The position numbers were made by a program, and so were the translations under genes. A DNA stretch of 64,000 nucleotides, from the NCBI GenBank assembly GCA_947095585.1, contig OX352761.1, forward strand, positions 87,816,779 through 87,880,778, given 5' to 3'. The stretch comes from Nephrocerus scutellatus (lineage: Eukaryota > Arthropoda > Insecta > Diptera > Pipunculidae). Positions within the stretch are counted from its first letter, which is position 1. The number at the start of each line of letters is the position of its first letter. The notes beneath the pieces are model-generated. The model was not told the origin of the DNA, searched no databases, and saw only the letters and a program-made list of their open reading frames with translations. Positions 29,958-41,282 of the stretch are shown here, piece after piece.

Positions 29958-31007
29958 ACCCACTTCCCATAGCCCGATTTTATTGAAATTTTACACAAAT
30001 GTGTATCTCCGATGGAAAATACTTTTTGGAAACATTTTGGAGACCCCGGGCCCCAGGATCATGGGGCCCCATTAAAAATTTTTAAAAAAATTAACCCGAT
30101 TTTCTTCAAATTTTATATACGTATATATCTCCGATGAACACCACTTTTTGTAAAAAATTTGGATACCCCGGGCCCCGGGGTCGTGGGTCCCAAAAACTTT
30201 TTTAAAAAAATTAACCCGATTTTCTTCAAATTTTTTATACGTTTGTATCTTCATAGACAACATTTTTTGTAAAAATTTTGGAGACCCCGGGGCCCAGGGT
30301 CGTGGGGCCCCATAAAAATGTTTTAAAAAAATTAACCCGATTTTCTTCGAATTTTATATACGTGTGTATCTCCGATGAACAACACTTTTTGTAAAAATTT
30401 TGGATACCCAGGGCCCCTGGGTCGTGGGGTCCCAACAACTTTTTTAAAAAAATTAATACGGTTTTCTTCAAATTTTATATACGCGTGTATCTTCGATAGA
30501 GAACACTGTTTGTAAAAAATTTGGACACCCCGGGCCCAACAAATTTATTTAAAAACTTAACCCGATTTTCTTCAAATTTTATATACGTATGTATCTCCGA
30601 TGGACAACACTTACTGTAAAAATTTTACAGACGCCGGGCCCTGGGGTCATGGGGCCTCATACAAATTAAAAATAAAAGTTAACCCGATTTTGGTAAAATT
30701 TTATACACATGGTTATCTCCGATGGACAAAACTTTTTGGGAATTTTTTGAGTGAATGGGCCTTAGGCCCTAGGGGTGCCCGTATAAATTTTTTAAAAATT
30801 AGCTTTAAATTTTAAACATATGTGTGTCTCCGATAGACCGAACTTTTTGTAAAAATTTTCGAGTTTTTTATTTGAATTTTTTTCCCATGCAAATTTTTTT
30901 TAACACATGTGTATCTCCGGTGAGAATAGTTTTTGAAACAATTTTGAAGTGAAGGGTGCTTTAAAGTTAATTTTTTCCAAATTAACCCGGTTCAAACTTT
31001 GCACACA
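29958..31007. repeat. Minisatellite with GC-rich palindromes, about 9 units near 120 bp
   Basis: The motif TATCTCCGATG (or a close variant) recurs at about 30003, 30125, 30245, 30366, 30487, 30592, 30714, 30824 and 30911, mostly 104-123 apart and shorter at the right end. Each well-kept unit joins AT-rich sequence (AACCCGATTTTCTTCAAATT) to a GC palindrome such as CCCCGGGCCCCGGGG with GTCGTGGGGCCC. Units decay to the right. The last begins CACACATG and is cut by LTR-like sequence at 31008. Confidence 0.92.
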
Positions 31008-31692
31008 TGTTGTGACCGGCACAACTATTCGATCCCTGACCACACACTCGCTGCACTCTACCCACATCTGCTTTCCATAAATTACTTATTTTATGATCGG
31101 CACAGCCTGTCACATTGCCAGTATACTCGTATACCGAATTTCCGAATTCACATCCACCACTAACCTGTATAGTACGTACGGATGGCTGGTGTTTGTAATA
31201 AGAAACCGATCGAGATGTGATAAAGGCACTTTTGATCCTTTATTCATCTCGAGTTTCGAGCACAGCACGCAGCTCATAAATTCCGATACGATACCAAGAA
31301 ACAGTTGGTGCAAATGCAGATATTACGAAATAGTAATATCAGCAGGAGGGCAATTCTAAGGCGACCGTTAAGTGGCTCGACTGCAGAAGGGAAACAGATG
31401 TCGCAGGTCGACTGTGTGTGTTCTATGCTTGCAGTCGTATTTGTGTATTGAACCCTTGTTCATGCACACGATGCTGTCGTTCCATTGGTGGATCGCAACC
31501 AACCAATCATATTGGTTGGTCGATCCATCCAAAATATTATAAAAGACCACTGCTGCGATTACTAAGGGCGGCAGTTGAAGTTTAAACACATCACCAACAA
31601 CACATAACTTTTAAGTAACAATATATTTATAAATAAATTATAAAAGAATATATAAAATTAAACTTAAACTTGTGTTTAATTTAACATTCAAC
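31008..31692 (+). repeat. Solo-LTR-like sequence
   Basis: It begins TGTTGTGACCGGCAC at the break in the minisatellite. It contains TATAAAAG (31538), a GCAGTTG initiator-like site about 35 bases on (31572), AATAAA (31632), and ends near TTTAACATTCAAC. The order and spacing fit U3-R-U5 on the plus strand. The right end and target duplication are not resolved and no partner LTR exists in the window, so the call is tentative. Confidence 0.35.
31538..31576 (+). promoter_or_regulatory. Core promoter in the LTR-like sequence
   Basis: TATAAAAG at 31538-31545, then GGCGGCAGTTGAAG with A at 31573. A 35-base spacing is in the normal range for an insect TATA/initiator promoter. Confidence 0.35.
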
Positions 31693-31769
31693 TCGCCCGC
31701 ACACTCCCTCTTCTCTACGTGAAAGCACGGGGAGCCTGTGCGTAACACACATATGTATCCCCTATTAGA

Positions 31770-33130
31770 GAATTTACTTTATCAAATGCTTGTGCTACAT
31801 CGAGGAAGACTGTAGAACAAACTTTTTTCTCTTCGAGCGATTTTTCAACAATGTTTGTTATTCGGGGTACCTGATCAATGATCGAATGTTTCACTCGAAA
31901 CCCAAATTGGTGGTCTGGAATAATATGTTTCCGTTCTATAGTTGGTAGCAGCGTTTTTAAGAGCAGTTTGGACATTATAGGCAGCGAAGAAATTGGCCTA
32001 TAGGATGAAGCTTAGTGAGGTGGTTTTCCCGGTTTGGCTATCATGATAACTTCAGCTACTTTCCATAACTGTGGGCGTATTTTAATTTAAATGCAGCGTT
32101 GATGATTCATGTAAGCTTCGTGATTACTTTATTTGGGAGTTGCTTGAGAATTTCACCAGTTATCAATTCAAATCCTGGCGCTTTTTTCGCATTTAAAGTT
32201 TTTATTTCTTTTCTTACTTCAGATGACGATGTGGTACGTATTTCTTCATTTTCTGCAGCTAGTTCTTCGCTAGACAAATCGTCATGCTTTCCTGGGTTTG
32301 GTTGAAAAATTTCTTCCAGATAGTCAGCTTTTTGCTTGTTACTTTTTGCCCACTTTCCATCCTCTTGTTTGATTGGAGGAATGTAAATGATTGGTCTCTT
32401 TAATTTCTTAGTGGCTTTCCCGAGCGAGTACTCCGTGTTTTAATTGTTGCTAAGATTTTGTAAAAATGAATTAATTTTAGGATCTTTAAGTTCCTTAATT
32501 GTTCGTCTAACTTGCTGAACCAGATTATTAAACTTATTTTTTTCCTGTGGGGCTCTGCTTTGGTGCCATTTCTTTCTCGCTCTCCGCTTTTCGGCAATTA
32601 ACTCTCTAATTTCGAGAGGATAGTAGTTACGCTTCAATTGTTTTTTTATGTTAGGAGTGTTTTCCCAAGCCGAAATTTGGAAAACTCTGATAAATTGCTG
32701 GAGCTCTGAATCTAGTTGCTCTTTAGATCGTATTGATGTACGTGGTTCTATCCTCTCTTGAAGACTTGATTTGAAGCTTACCCAGTCCGTGCGCTTACTA
32801 GTAAGAGCTGGATTACTTACATTTTGGATAATGCTCTCACTCATAGTCAGTAGGATAGGTGAGTGATCCGAGCTTAAATCATGACTTTCTTCAATTTGCA
32901 AAGAGTTTCTTCAGATATTTTTAACTATCAGTCGGCCAGTAAGTAGGCTTTCCTGTAGATAACGCTTCACACCCTTTCTCGTTTATTGCGTTAAGAAGTT
33001 CTCTTCCCTTGGTTGTCGTTAACCTTGAACCCCAATATGTGTTTTTCGCATTAAAGTCTCCACCGATGATGAACTTTTTTCCCAGTTGAACTAGGAGTTC
33101 TGAATATTCGTTTTTTTATAGAATGTTTAG
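31770..33130 (-). pseudogene. Jockey LINE (second family), endonuclease and RT N-terminal part
   Basis: Endonuclease motifs GGDFNAKNTYWGSR (about 33060) and DLSSDHSPILL (about 32870) are followed by a coiled linker rich in Lys/Glu (32440-32901). RT then begins in shifted frames around 32400-31975: a KAPG block, PISSLPIMSKL, HQFGFR and VFLDVAQAFDKV. Similarity ends right after AFDKV at about 31775. The 3' half of a like element lies at 29822, with the minisatellite and LTR-like sequence between. Several stops and frameshifts are present. Confidence 0.85.
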
Positions 33131-33253
33131 GAGGGCATTAAATACTAGCAACAAGTATTGGGTAATTTGTTGTCTCTAGAACTACAGCTGTTCATTGTAT
33201 TTTATTTGTTTAAATTTTTGATACCCCGTAGTGATTTTTCCTTCCTCCCCGCT
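33131..33253. other. Short junction between LINE and gypsy-2
   Basis: Nothing is recognised. The expected gypsy-2 integrase C-terminus, polypurine tract and 3' LTR are absent, so the element ends here by truncation. Confidence 0.4.
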
Positions 33254-34100
33254 CTAGCAAAATTGTCCGGGTGGATGGTATGATCCAAATTTAATGTCGC
33301 ATGGTAGACGAAGTTTTCTACCAAATACAATCATTGCTGGAGAGTTTTTAGTTGTGTTGTGAACAGCGCTACGATAACCCATCATAAACAACGGTATACC
33401 ACGATCCCATTCATCTTGGTTGGTATTAATTTCTTTTCGCAGATGCTCTTCCAGCGTCCTGTTGAACCTTTCGACCATTCCGTCTGACTGTGGATGTAAC
33501 GGAGTAGTCCTCGTTTTCTTGATGTTGAGTACTTGACACAGCTCTTGAAAGACTAGCGATTCAAAATTCCGCCCTTGATCGGAATGTAATTCAAGTGGTA
33601 CTCCAAATCTGCAGATCCAATTGTCCACCGTGCTATCTTCCTGGTTTGCGATGGGATATGCTTCTGCCCATTTACTGAAGTAATCAATGCACACGAGTAT
33701 ATAGCGATTTTCATCTCTTGTTTCTGGAAATTGACCAGCTATGTCCATTGCCACCCGCTCAAATGGTGATCCAACATTGTACTGTTGCATTTTTCCTCTA
33801 GTGCGGCGCAGGTATCACACGTTCGGCACCAGTCTTCCACATCTCTGCGGCAATTGATCCAATTGAAGCAATTCCTTTCTTTATCTAGCGTCTTATTAAT
33901 GCCCAAATGTGCTCCTGATGACTATGTAATTCTTCCAGGACTTCTCTGACTCGGTTTGTTGGTAGCACAATCTGTGATTTTGTGCTTTGACCATCAGCTG
34001 ATTCCCATTGCCTTACCAGTAGTCCATCTTCTAATCTCAATGACTGCCATTGAGCCCAGAAACTTTTACTGTAGGACTTGCTGTTGCAATCTCGTGCCAC
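33254..34100 (-). pseudogene. pol: gypsy-2 integrase
   Basis: The core frame from 33790 shows AMDIAGQF (first Asp), HSDQGRNF (second Asp) and HPQSDGMVERFNRTLEEHLR (Glu), followed by WDRGIPLFMMGYRSAVHNTT. Upstream, 34100-33791, the zinc-finger region is recognisable (LHSHQEHIWALIRR, CRTCDTC) but frame-broken. The C-terminal GPY or chromodomain region is missing. Confidence 0.9.
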
Positions 34101-34206
34101 TCCGGTCTTTCACCTTGCTCCATCTATTGAAATATGGGAGCAATGAAGTCATCGCGCACTTGTCCTCCCTTAGCTGCTCTTTTGTCCAGCGATCTTTAAC
34201 CTGTAG

Positions 34207-34720
34207 TCATATTTGTGCAACTACATCAGAGTTTTTCTTGTTTTCTTGCATTGTACAGTGTTTTAATTGGGGTGCACAAGGTCTTTTGGATAACCCGTCG
34301 GCATTATTGTGCAGCATTCCTTTTCGATGCTCTGTTCTGAATGTGTATGCCTGAAGTCGTTCGATCCATCGGGCCACTTGACCCTCTAGTTCCCTAAACT
34401 GCATTAACGACTTGAGTGCTGCATGGTCAGTACGAAGAAGAAATTCTTGACCATATCGGTACTTGTGGAAGTGTTTGACGCTATCCACAACAGCTAGAAA
34501 TTTGCTATTCGTCACGCAGTAATTCTTCTCGGGATTAGAAAGCGAATGGCTGTAGTACGCTATTACACGCTCCTTTCCTTCTTGATTCTGCGATAGAACC
34601 GCTACTATTCCCGCATTGCTCGCATCAGTATCCAGAATGAAGAGTTCTCCTGCCTGTGGATACGCCAAATTTGGAGAACTGCACAGCTTTCCCAATGATG
34701 TCATCCAAATAGACTAGACA
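34207..34720 (-). pseudogene. pol: gypsy-2 RNase H
   Basis: [18 protein letters not shown] (first Asp), IAYYSHSLSNPEKNYCVTNS and LLRTDHAALKSL identify the gypsy RNase H. The Glu of the usual YCVTxxELLA motif is absent (CVTNSKFLAVV), which should impair catalysis. It is fused to RT directly after YLDDI without the RT thumb. Confidence 0.9.
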
Positions 34721-35166
34721 TGTCTTCCAGATAAGGCCTCGCAAAACATATTCCATCAATCTCTCGAACGTAGCAGGAGCATTGCATAAACCAAACCAAA
34801 CAGAAAATTGATACAAGCCATTTCCCGCAATAAATGCTGTCTTCTCCTTGTCGTTGTCATGAATTGCTCCTTTCCTTCTTGTTTCTGCGATAGAACCGCT
34901 ACTATTCCCGCATTGCTCGCATCAGTATCCAGAATGAAGAGTTCTCCTGCCTGTGGATACGCCAAATTTGGAGAACTGCACAGCTTTCCCAATGATGTCA
35001 TCCAAATAGACTAGACATGTCTTCCAGATAAGGCCTCGCAAAACATGTTCCATCAATCTCTCGAACGTAGCAGGAGCATTGCATAAACCAAACCAAACAG
35101 AAAATTGATACAAGCCATTTCCCGCAATAAATGCTGTCTTCTCCTTGTCGTTGTCATGAATTGCTA
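34573..35166 (-). repeat. Tandem 297-bp duplication across the RT/RNase H junction
   Basis: 34573-34869 and 34870-35166 are nearly identical; corresponding frames start at 34816/35113 and 34704/35001, each 297 apart. Each copy contains [28 protein letters not shown] and the start of RNase H. Differences are few (for example a Tyr/His change before VLRGLIW and Gln/Lys changes in SQNQEGKE), so the duplication is relatively recent. The new junction reads CATGAATTGCTCCTTTCC. Confidence 0.95.
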
Positions 35167-35511
35167 CCTGCAGTATCCGCTTTTCAGATCCAATGTACTG
35201 AAGATTCTGGCTCCGGATAAGGTGTCCAATATGTCATCTATACTCGGTAATGGATAACTATCCTTCTTGGTGACATCGTTCAGTTTCCGATAGTCCACAC
35301 AAAATCTCGTTGAACCATCTTTCTTGTGAACAAGTACCACAGGAGAGCTCCATTGGCTTTTGGACTTCTCTATGATTCCATCATGTTCCATCTTCTTAAC
35401 CAGAGTTTCTGCTTCTTGTTGCTTAGCAAGTGGTAATCGTCTTGGCGCCTGTCGAATTGGAGTAGCATTTCCTGTATCGATTCGATGTCGCACTATATTG
35501 ATTTTGCCCAT
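34870..35511 (-). pseudogene. pol: gypsy-2 reverse transcriptase
   Basis: RT begins around 35511 (IVRHRIDTGNATPIRQAPRR), with WSSPVVLVHKKDGSTRFCVD, YRKLN, YPLPSIDDILDTL and FSTLDLKSGY (first catalytic Asp). A frame break at about 35164 precedes the [10 protein letters not shown] segment, and YLDD follows. The thumb (roughly 100-150 residues) is missing after YLDDI; the sequence joins RNase H directly and the 297-bp duplication repeats this join. Confidence 0.9.
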
Positions 35512-35694
35512 GTCGTTGTCGCTGACAGCATAAACGTCGGCAAATTGCTCTAGCGCCTTTTCAGCTGATTGTCGCTGCGCTGCTGGAAGATGTTTACATA
35601 GCGAATGATTTATCTGCTTCCTTTCCAGATCTAGTAGCGTATTCTTTACTTTTACAGGCTGACAGTTTGCGATACAGCTTACTCCTGAGTCTTG

Positions 35695-36357
35695 CTAATG
35701 ACTGTTCCTTCTTTTTTTCACGTTCGGTGATGGGCTAGCAATCATTATTCTCACTGGTATCTTGGGCTGGAGTTTCACTAGAGTTCTTCCGCATAGCAAT
35801 CCATTCTTATTGAAATTGATTGGCTCCACTATTCCTACTCTACTTTCCCCAAGATCACCGTTCACCTTGCCATAGATGATTTTCTGGAACATCGGTGGTA
35901 TCTCCACTTTTTCTTCAGTAATGACTCTTATCCAACCACTCTGGTTGTCGTTTATTCGCAGAGGTACTTCCACATACCGCCATTTTAACACGTGGTTCTT
36001 TAGATCAAGGGACATCTCGACCTCTTTCATGAAATCCAAGCCCAATATGCATTCATCCTTAATACTGCCAACAATAAACCGATGAGAAAACCGTATTCCT
36101 CCAAACATGACACTACAGGAGCACTCTCCTTTAATTGCTGCGGCTTCACCTGTCGCTGTCCTTAAACTATAGTGAAATACTCTTTCTACTTGACCTTTGG
36201 ACACTACTTTGGGACTTACAACTGATCTGGAAGCTCCTGTATCCAAGGTAAACGTACATGGTTTTCCTTCTAATAAACCACTAACAACCAAGCTGTTGCT
36301 GTCCTTTCCAAGTTTGGCAATGTTCACTGTGACCTTGGGGCTCTCTCCCCTCTTCAC
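35695..36357 (-). pseudogene. pol: gypsy-2 protease and spacer
   Basis: FTLDTGASRSVVSP (Asp in DTG) is the protease active site, at about residue 39. ECILGLDFMKEVEMSL is the C-terminal protease motif. A spacer of about 90 residues with PVRIMIASPS follows before RT, where a stop occurs. The frame itself is open for 220 codons. Confidence 0.9.
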
Positions 36358-36449
36358 CAGCTTACGCCCCGTAAAGCTGGTGTAACTTAGTTTTCCTGGT
36401 CTGAAGCTACGAGGTAAGCTGGCTGCTGCACCTCATTCATCTGTGATGC

Positions 36450-37697
36450 TCCTATCTGCGTAAATTTGCAGGCCTCTTAACACGATTCACAGGCTGTACT
36501 GTAGTTTGTATTTGTCTTGGTTCTTTGCAGTCGCGGATAAAATGTCCAGGTTTTTGACACCTAAAGCATTTTGGACGGGAACTAAATGTTGGGTTTCCGT
36601 CCTTCTAAGGGCTTCCAGTTTTTGATTTTCGGATTTCCTCTTTAACTATTGCCTTTACTTGTGTGATGTCCTCCGTTTCCAACTTTCGCAATCTAACTAA
36701 ATCAGTAGACAAGCTGGCTCTTGCTGCTTAGTAATCCAAAGCCGAATAAGAATCAAACACTTCATTCGTCGACTTTCCTCTGGCTGTTGTCCTCGAATGA
36801 AGCTTCTACTGTTCATCTCGAAAAGCATTGATGGACGCATCCACTGCCAATCCGTCCAAGATACCAGCCGGAACCCCACAATAGGCTTGTCGTGCTATCT
36901 TAGTTATTTCCCGCTCTAATTCTTGAAGTTGTTCTCCTCGCTGTTGTTTCTTCATATTAAGCTGTATTTTGCTTAGCTCCTGGGTGTCAGACTGTCTATA
37001 ACGCAAGTCCAACTCTTTCAAGATTCTTTCGGAACTCATCTTGGTATTTGGAATCATTTGCAATACCTTGCCCCTCAACGCTAGGATTAGAGAATTTAGT
37101 TGATCTTCAGCGCCCCATCCATTATGCTGCACGGCAGCTCCAAAGTGGATTTTAAAATTTTCAAACGCTGTCTCACCTTCGAACGCAGGAGGTTTTAATA
37201 TTCCTTTCTGGTTGCTAGAGAATTCTGGAATTACTCTGGTACTGGTTTTTTGAGTGTTTTCCCTGAAGAACTGATTACGACTATCCAAACGGGTTTCAAA
37301 CTCTTTAATTTTGCCTTCCAGACCATTCACCTTTCCTGTCACGTTCGTCTCGAAAGATTTCACTTCTTCTTGAATTGTTGCTTGAATTTCACTCATCTCA
37401 CCTTTTAGCGTTGTTTGAACTCCTTTGAGCGTTTCCAGCTTCTGATTTTGTTTATCACATTTGGAGTTAAGCTCTTGACTTTGCTGATAGATTACTTTCT
37501 TTAGGTCTTGTGTTTGCTGACAAATTTCCTCCTTTAGTTCCTGGCTTTGTTTCTGCGATTGTTGAATTTGCTGTTCATTTGCTCATTGTCCTGCCTAATT
37601 TGAGAATTCAAGTATTTTCTTAACTCGTCATTTTGTTCACTTTGCCGCTGCATTTGTTCTCTCCGCTGGTCAAACTTGCTATTAATCTGTTGCATAA
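36450..37697 (-). pseudogene. gag: gypsy-2 gag, capsid and nucleocapsid part
   Basis: From 37697 a Gln-rich coiled-coil stretch (FDQRREQMQRQSEQNDELRK) continues the gag start on the far side of the copia insertion, with several stops in 37400-37600. The open frame 37396-36806 includes PPAFEGETAFENFKIHF and a capsid-like core. A knuckle CFRCQKPGHFIRDC lies near 36527-36570. Stops separate it from protease. Confidence 0.87.
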
Positions 37698-37705
37698 GAA
37701 TTTGC

Positions 37706-37916
37706 TGTTAACTTAAGTTATAAAAGACAAAAAGAAACGTAGACGTGTTATATTTTAAAAGAAAAGTTTATTATGATTAAAGAAATATTTTAATAATTAA
37801 AACTACATAGTGCATAGCATCATGTTCAAAAACAACAAGAAGAAAAATTCATTAGAATATATAACGAATATAGTAAAGCCTACTATTTTTAACAAAATGA
37901 ATTACATATTTCAATA
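37706..37916 (-). repeat. copia-A C3 3' LTR
   Basis: On the minus strand it runs TATTGAAATATG to AAGTTAACA. It aligns with 41283-41492 with about ten differences. AAGAGTCGG on its inner side is the likely polypurine tract. Confidence 0.92.
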
Positions 37917-37960
37917 CCGACTCTTAATTCAATGAGTACATAAAATATTTTTATTAACAT

Positions 37961-38655
37961 TTAAATCAAATTTAAATCAATACGATGTTTTGTGAAGTGA
38001 TTTTTGCCAAGACCCTTCGTCATTATATCTGCTGTCTGGTCACCAGTTGGGATGTATTCCAGCATTACTTCCTTATTTTGAATCGCTTCACGGATGAAAT
38101 TAAATTTTATATCGATATGTTTCATTCGCTTGTGGTCTCTGGATTCCTGAGCAACTCGAATGCACGATTGATTATCTACGTGAATAATCGTAGGCAATTT
38201 GCATTCAACACCAATTTCGCTCAACAGCGATCGAAGCCATTTTGCTTGGCAAATACCTTGACCCAATGATATGTATTCTGCCTCGGTTGATGACAAGCTA
38301 GCTGTTGCTTGTGTACGTGATGCCCAGCTCACCGTATTACCAAATACTTTGAACACATAACCGGATATTGACTTTCGATCATTTTTGTCACCTGGCCAGT
38401 CCGAGTCAGTATATCCAACCAATAGTTCAGCATTCCCATGCTTCTCATACACCATTTTTAAATTTAATGTTGATTGAATGTATCGAAGAACTCTCTTTGC
38501 ATGAATAAAGTGTTCCTTCTTGAAACAACTTTGAAATCGGCTTAAATAATTTGTTGATGCGCATAAATCAGGTCTCGTAGTAATTGTCGCATATGTTAAA
38601 CAGCCAATCAGTTCACGATACGGAACATCATCACAATCAACTTTGGTGTCCTTAA
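37961..38655 (-). pseudogene. pol: copia-A C3 RNase H and RT tail
   Basis: RNase H is open for 164 codons with DSDWPG, STEAEYISL and HVDNQSC catalytic segments. Upstream, 38456-38655 encodes CLTYATITTRPDLCAS and connection sequence, joined at 38655 to the RT start by the internal deletion. Confidence 0.9.
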
Positions 38656-40317
38656 TAAAAACCCATTTGCAAGTAATTGCCTTTCATCCTGGAGGCAATT
38701 CACACAAATCCCAAGTAGTGTTTTTCATGAGAGATGTGTATTCATCATTGATGGCATTTTCCCACATTAGCCAATCATCACGTTGTTTAGCATCAGCAAT
38801 CGAAATTGGATCATTTTGAACAAATTCTTCAGCACATAATGCAAAAGTAGCATCTTCCAATTGATTGTACTTTGCTGACTGCACCCATTCACCAAATCTT
38901 TGTGGCTTCTTCGATTCTCTGGAACTTCGACGAACATTACTGTTGTTACCAGTGCAATCCTTATTAGCACCGTTGACATTTTCTTTGAAGTTACCAGCAT
39001 TTTCCTGTTCAACACTGTGGAGATTTTCATTGCTGTTACCAGTACCTTCCTTATTAGTACTGTGGACATTCTCTTTGGAGTTACCAGCACTATCCTTAGT
39101 AATGTGGACATTATCTTCGATGTCACCGGTATCATCCAAATTTGTACCGTGGTTAAAAGATCTATCATCAGCATCAGAGAATTGCTCACTGGCCTTTGAC
39201 TCATTTAAGGAAAATAAGTCACCATCTTCAGCGTCAGCTTCCGCCTCTGAATTTATAACCACCATTTTGTTTCGATTCAACACAGATTTCTCACAAAAAC
39301 AACATTACGACCAATAATTAATTTGTTGCTTTCCAAATTCCATAAACGATATAACCCATGCGATGCCGCATATCCGAGAAACAAACATTTCGTTGACTTC
39401 GATTCAAATTTCTTGCGATTTTCAGTCGGGATATAATTGTAGCAAATCGAACCAAATATTTTAATATGTGACAAATCTGGCTTTGAACCAAACCAAATTT
39501 CAGCCGGTGTTTTGGTAATAAACTGTTTACCATATGCTGCCGTTGGTGATCGATTTTTAATATAATTTGCAGCCAAAACTGCTTCATTCCAAAAACGCCG
39601 ATCCATACCACTCGATGTCAACATACCCAATGCCTTCTCTTGCAATGTTCGAAATAATCTTTCAGCTACAGCATTCATTTCAGGATTATATGCAACGGTA
39701 TACATAATCTGAATTCCTTTGTTCGCCCAGAATCCATTAAATTCTCTTGATGTGTATTCACCGCCATTATCCACTTTCAATTTTGCAACTTTGCAACCAT
39801 GTAATGATTCAACCATTGATACATATTGTTTGAATTTATCATAAACTTCACTTTTCTTTTCAATGAAAAATATTGTTGATGCTCGCGAATAATCATCCGT
39901 AAATGTGACGAAATATCTCGATCCATCCCAAGCAGGCTGCGAAATCGGACCGCAAACGTCACTATGAACTAATTCCAAAATTCTACTTGAACGACCATTT
40001 TTATTTCTCGGAAATGATGAGCGTGCATGTTTACTGACGACACATGACTCACAAAATTTTTCATCAGTTTTAACCTCAACATTTTCAATACCAATAATCA
40101 TATTGTATTTAATCACTTGTTGTGTTGCAACCAATTTTTGATCTTTCTTTGCGACATTAATATTCACATGTTCAATATTAGCCAATTTATTGAAATACGA
40201 TTTCTCATTAACCATATGTTCCGTTGCGCCAGAATCCAGAACAAATCGGATTTCACCAAGTTGCGTCGCTTTATGCGCATGCGATGACACGTTCAAACAT
40301 AACTTACAAAACATCAT
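38656..40317 (-). pseudogene. pol: copia-A C3 protease, integrase and linker (unit U1)
   Basis: From 40317: protease D28SG; then a deletion removes the rest of protease and GAG-pre (KLVATQQ joins VIKYNMIIGIENV). Integrase keeps C89, C92, D120, D183 and E219 (D-x35-E) in a run open to 39277. The third catalytic region reads ERLFRTLQ, a variant shared only with U3. The linker (38684-39283) has four NVHS/NENLHS-type repeats. Confidence 0.92.
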
Positions 40318-41155
40318 CGCCTACTTGAATTTCACCATCGTCGACAACCGCACACAAAAGTGATGATTCACCATCTTTTCCATTTGAACTGGATGTATTA
40401 TTTGCACTGCCAAACTTATTCGATTTTTGTTTTATCGAAGTACCTTTTAATTTAAAACATTGTGCCTTTTTATGTCCAGGCTTACCACAATGATGACAAA
40501 TAATTCCAGATTTCGTATGCATCGCATTTGCCTTATTCGAATTTCCATGTTCGTCATTTCGTCTATGCCGCTTACCATATTCATCTAATAAACGCGCTTT
40601 GACAAATTCCAATGACAAATCTTTTGCATTCATTGTTTCTAATGCAGTAACCAAATTATCGAAACATTTCGGCAAAGTCAAAATCAAATGACAAATAACA
40701 TCCATTTCTTCCATTGTAGCACCAATCGATTTTAGTTCACGAACTCTTTTATCGAACTGAAGAAAATGTTCCGTAATACTGCCCTTCTCGTCGTATTTCA
40801 ATGTTAACAATTGCTTGCGTAGCAACAATTGACCATCAATGCTTTTTCGTTCGAAAACTTGTTTCAAATTATCAATCATGCCCTTTGCCGTCGTTTGGTC
40901 TTTCACATATTCAAGCTGACTATCATGAATACTTTGAACAATAAATTAAATACACGATTTTTCTTCTTTCCGCATTTTTGGATGTTTTTCAATGTCTGTT
41001 TCATTATTAATAAGATCGGCCAATGAATTTTCAATATATTTTGTTAATTCTTCTTTGTCCAACAAAATCTTCAGCCGATATTGCCAATTATTATAATTGG
41101 AACCATCAAATTGCAAAATCTTCGTTGCAAAGACGTTTGAAGTCGAATTCATCAT
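40304..41155 (-). pseudogene. gag: copia-A gag, unit U1, one shared nonsense codon
   Basis: The start MMNSTSNVFATKILQFDG at 41155 is favoured over longer upstream extension because that would begin in the leader. The frame is continuous to 40304 except for TAA at 40946-40948 (after KSCI). The knuckle CHHCGKPGHKKAQC is intact. Gag ends DGEIQVGDDVL, and pol starts 14 bases earlier at ATGATG in the +1 frame. Confidence 0.92.
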
Positions 41156-41282
41156 TTTGTATTTCACAATATATCGTAATGTCCTGACTGTATTGCGAAA
41201 TTCACTAAATGCACAAAATCTTCGTTGCACAAATAAATCGCCACTTTTCACTTTTAATTACTAACACTCTGGGCCCATAACC

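Noticed and set aside
30072..30815. Open frames of 63-78 codons with repeated FEENRVNFFK-type peptides
   Set aside because: They are translations of the 120-bp minisatellite in several frames and not genes.
38865..39317. Plus-strand open frames of 99-190 codons across copia-A linkers (also 15371-15752, 46376-46735, 54457-55029, 62195-62732)
   Set aside because: They are antisense shadows kept open by the linker repeats, with no start context or domain.
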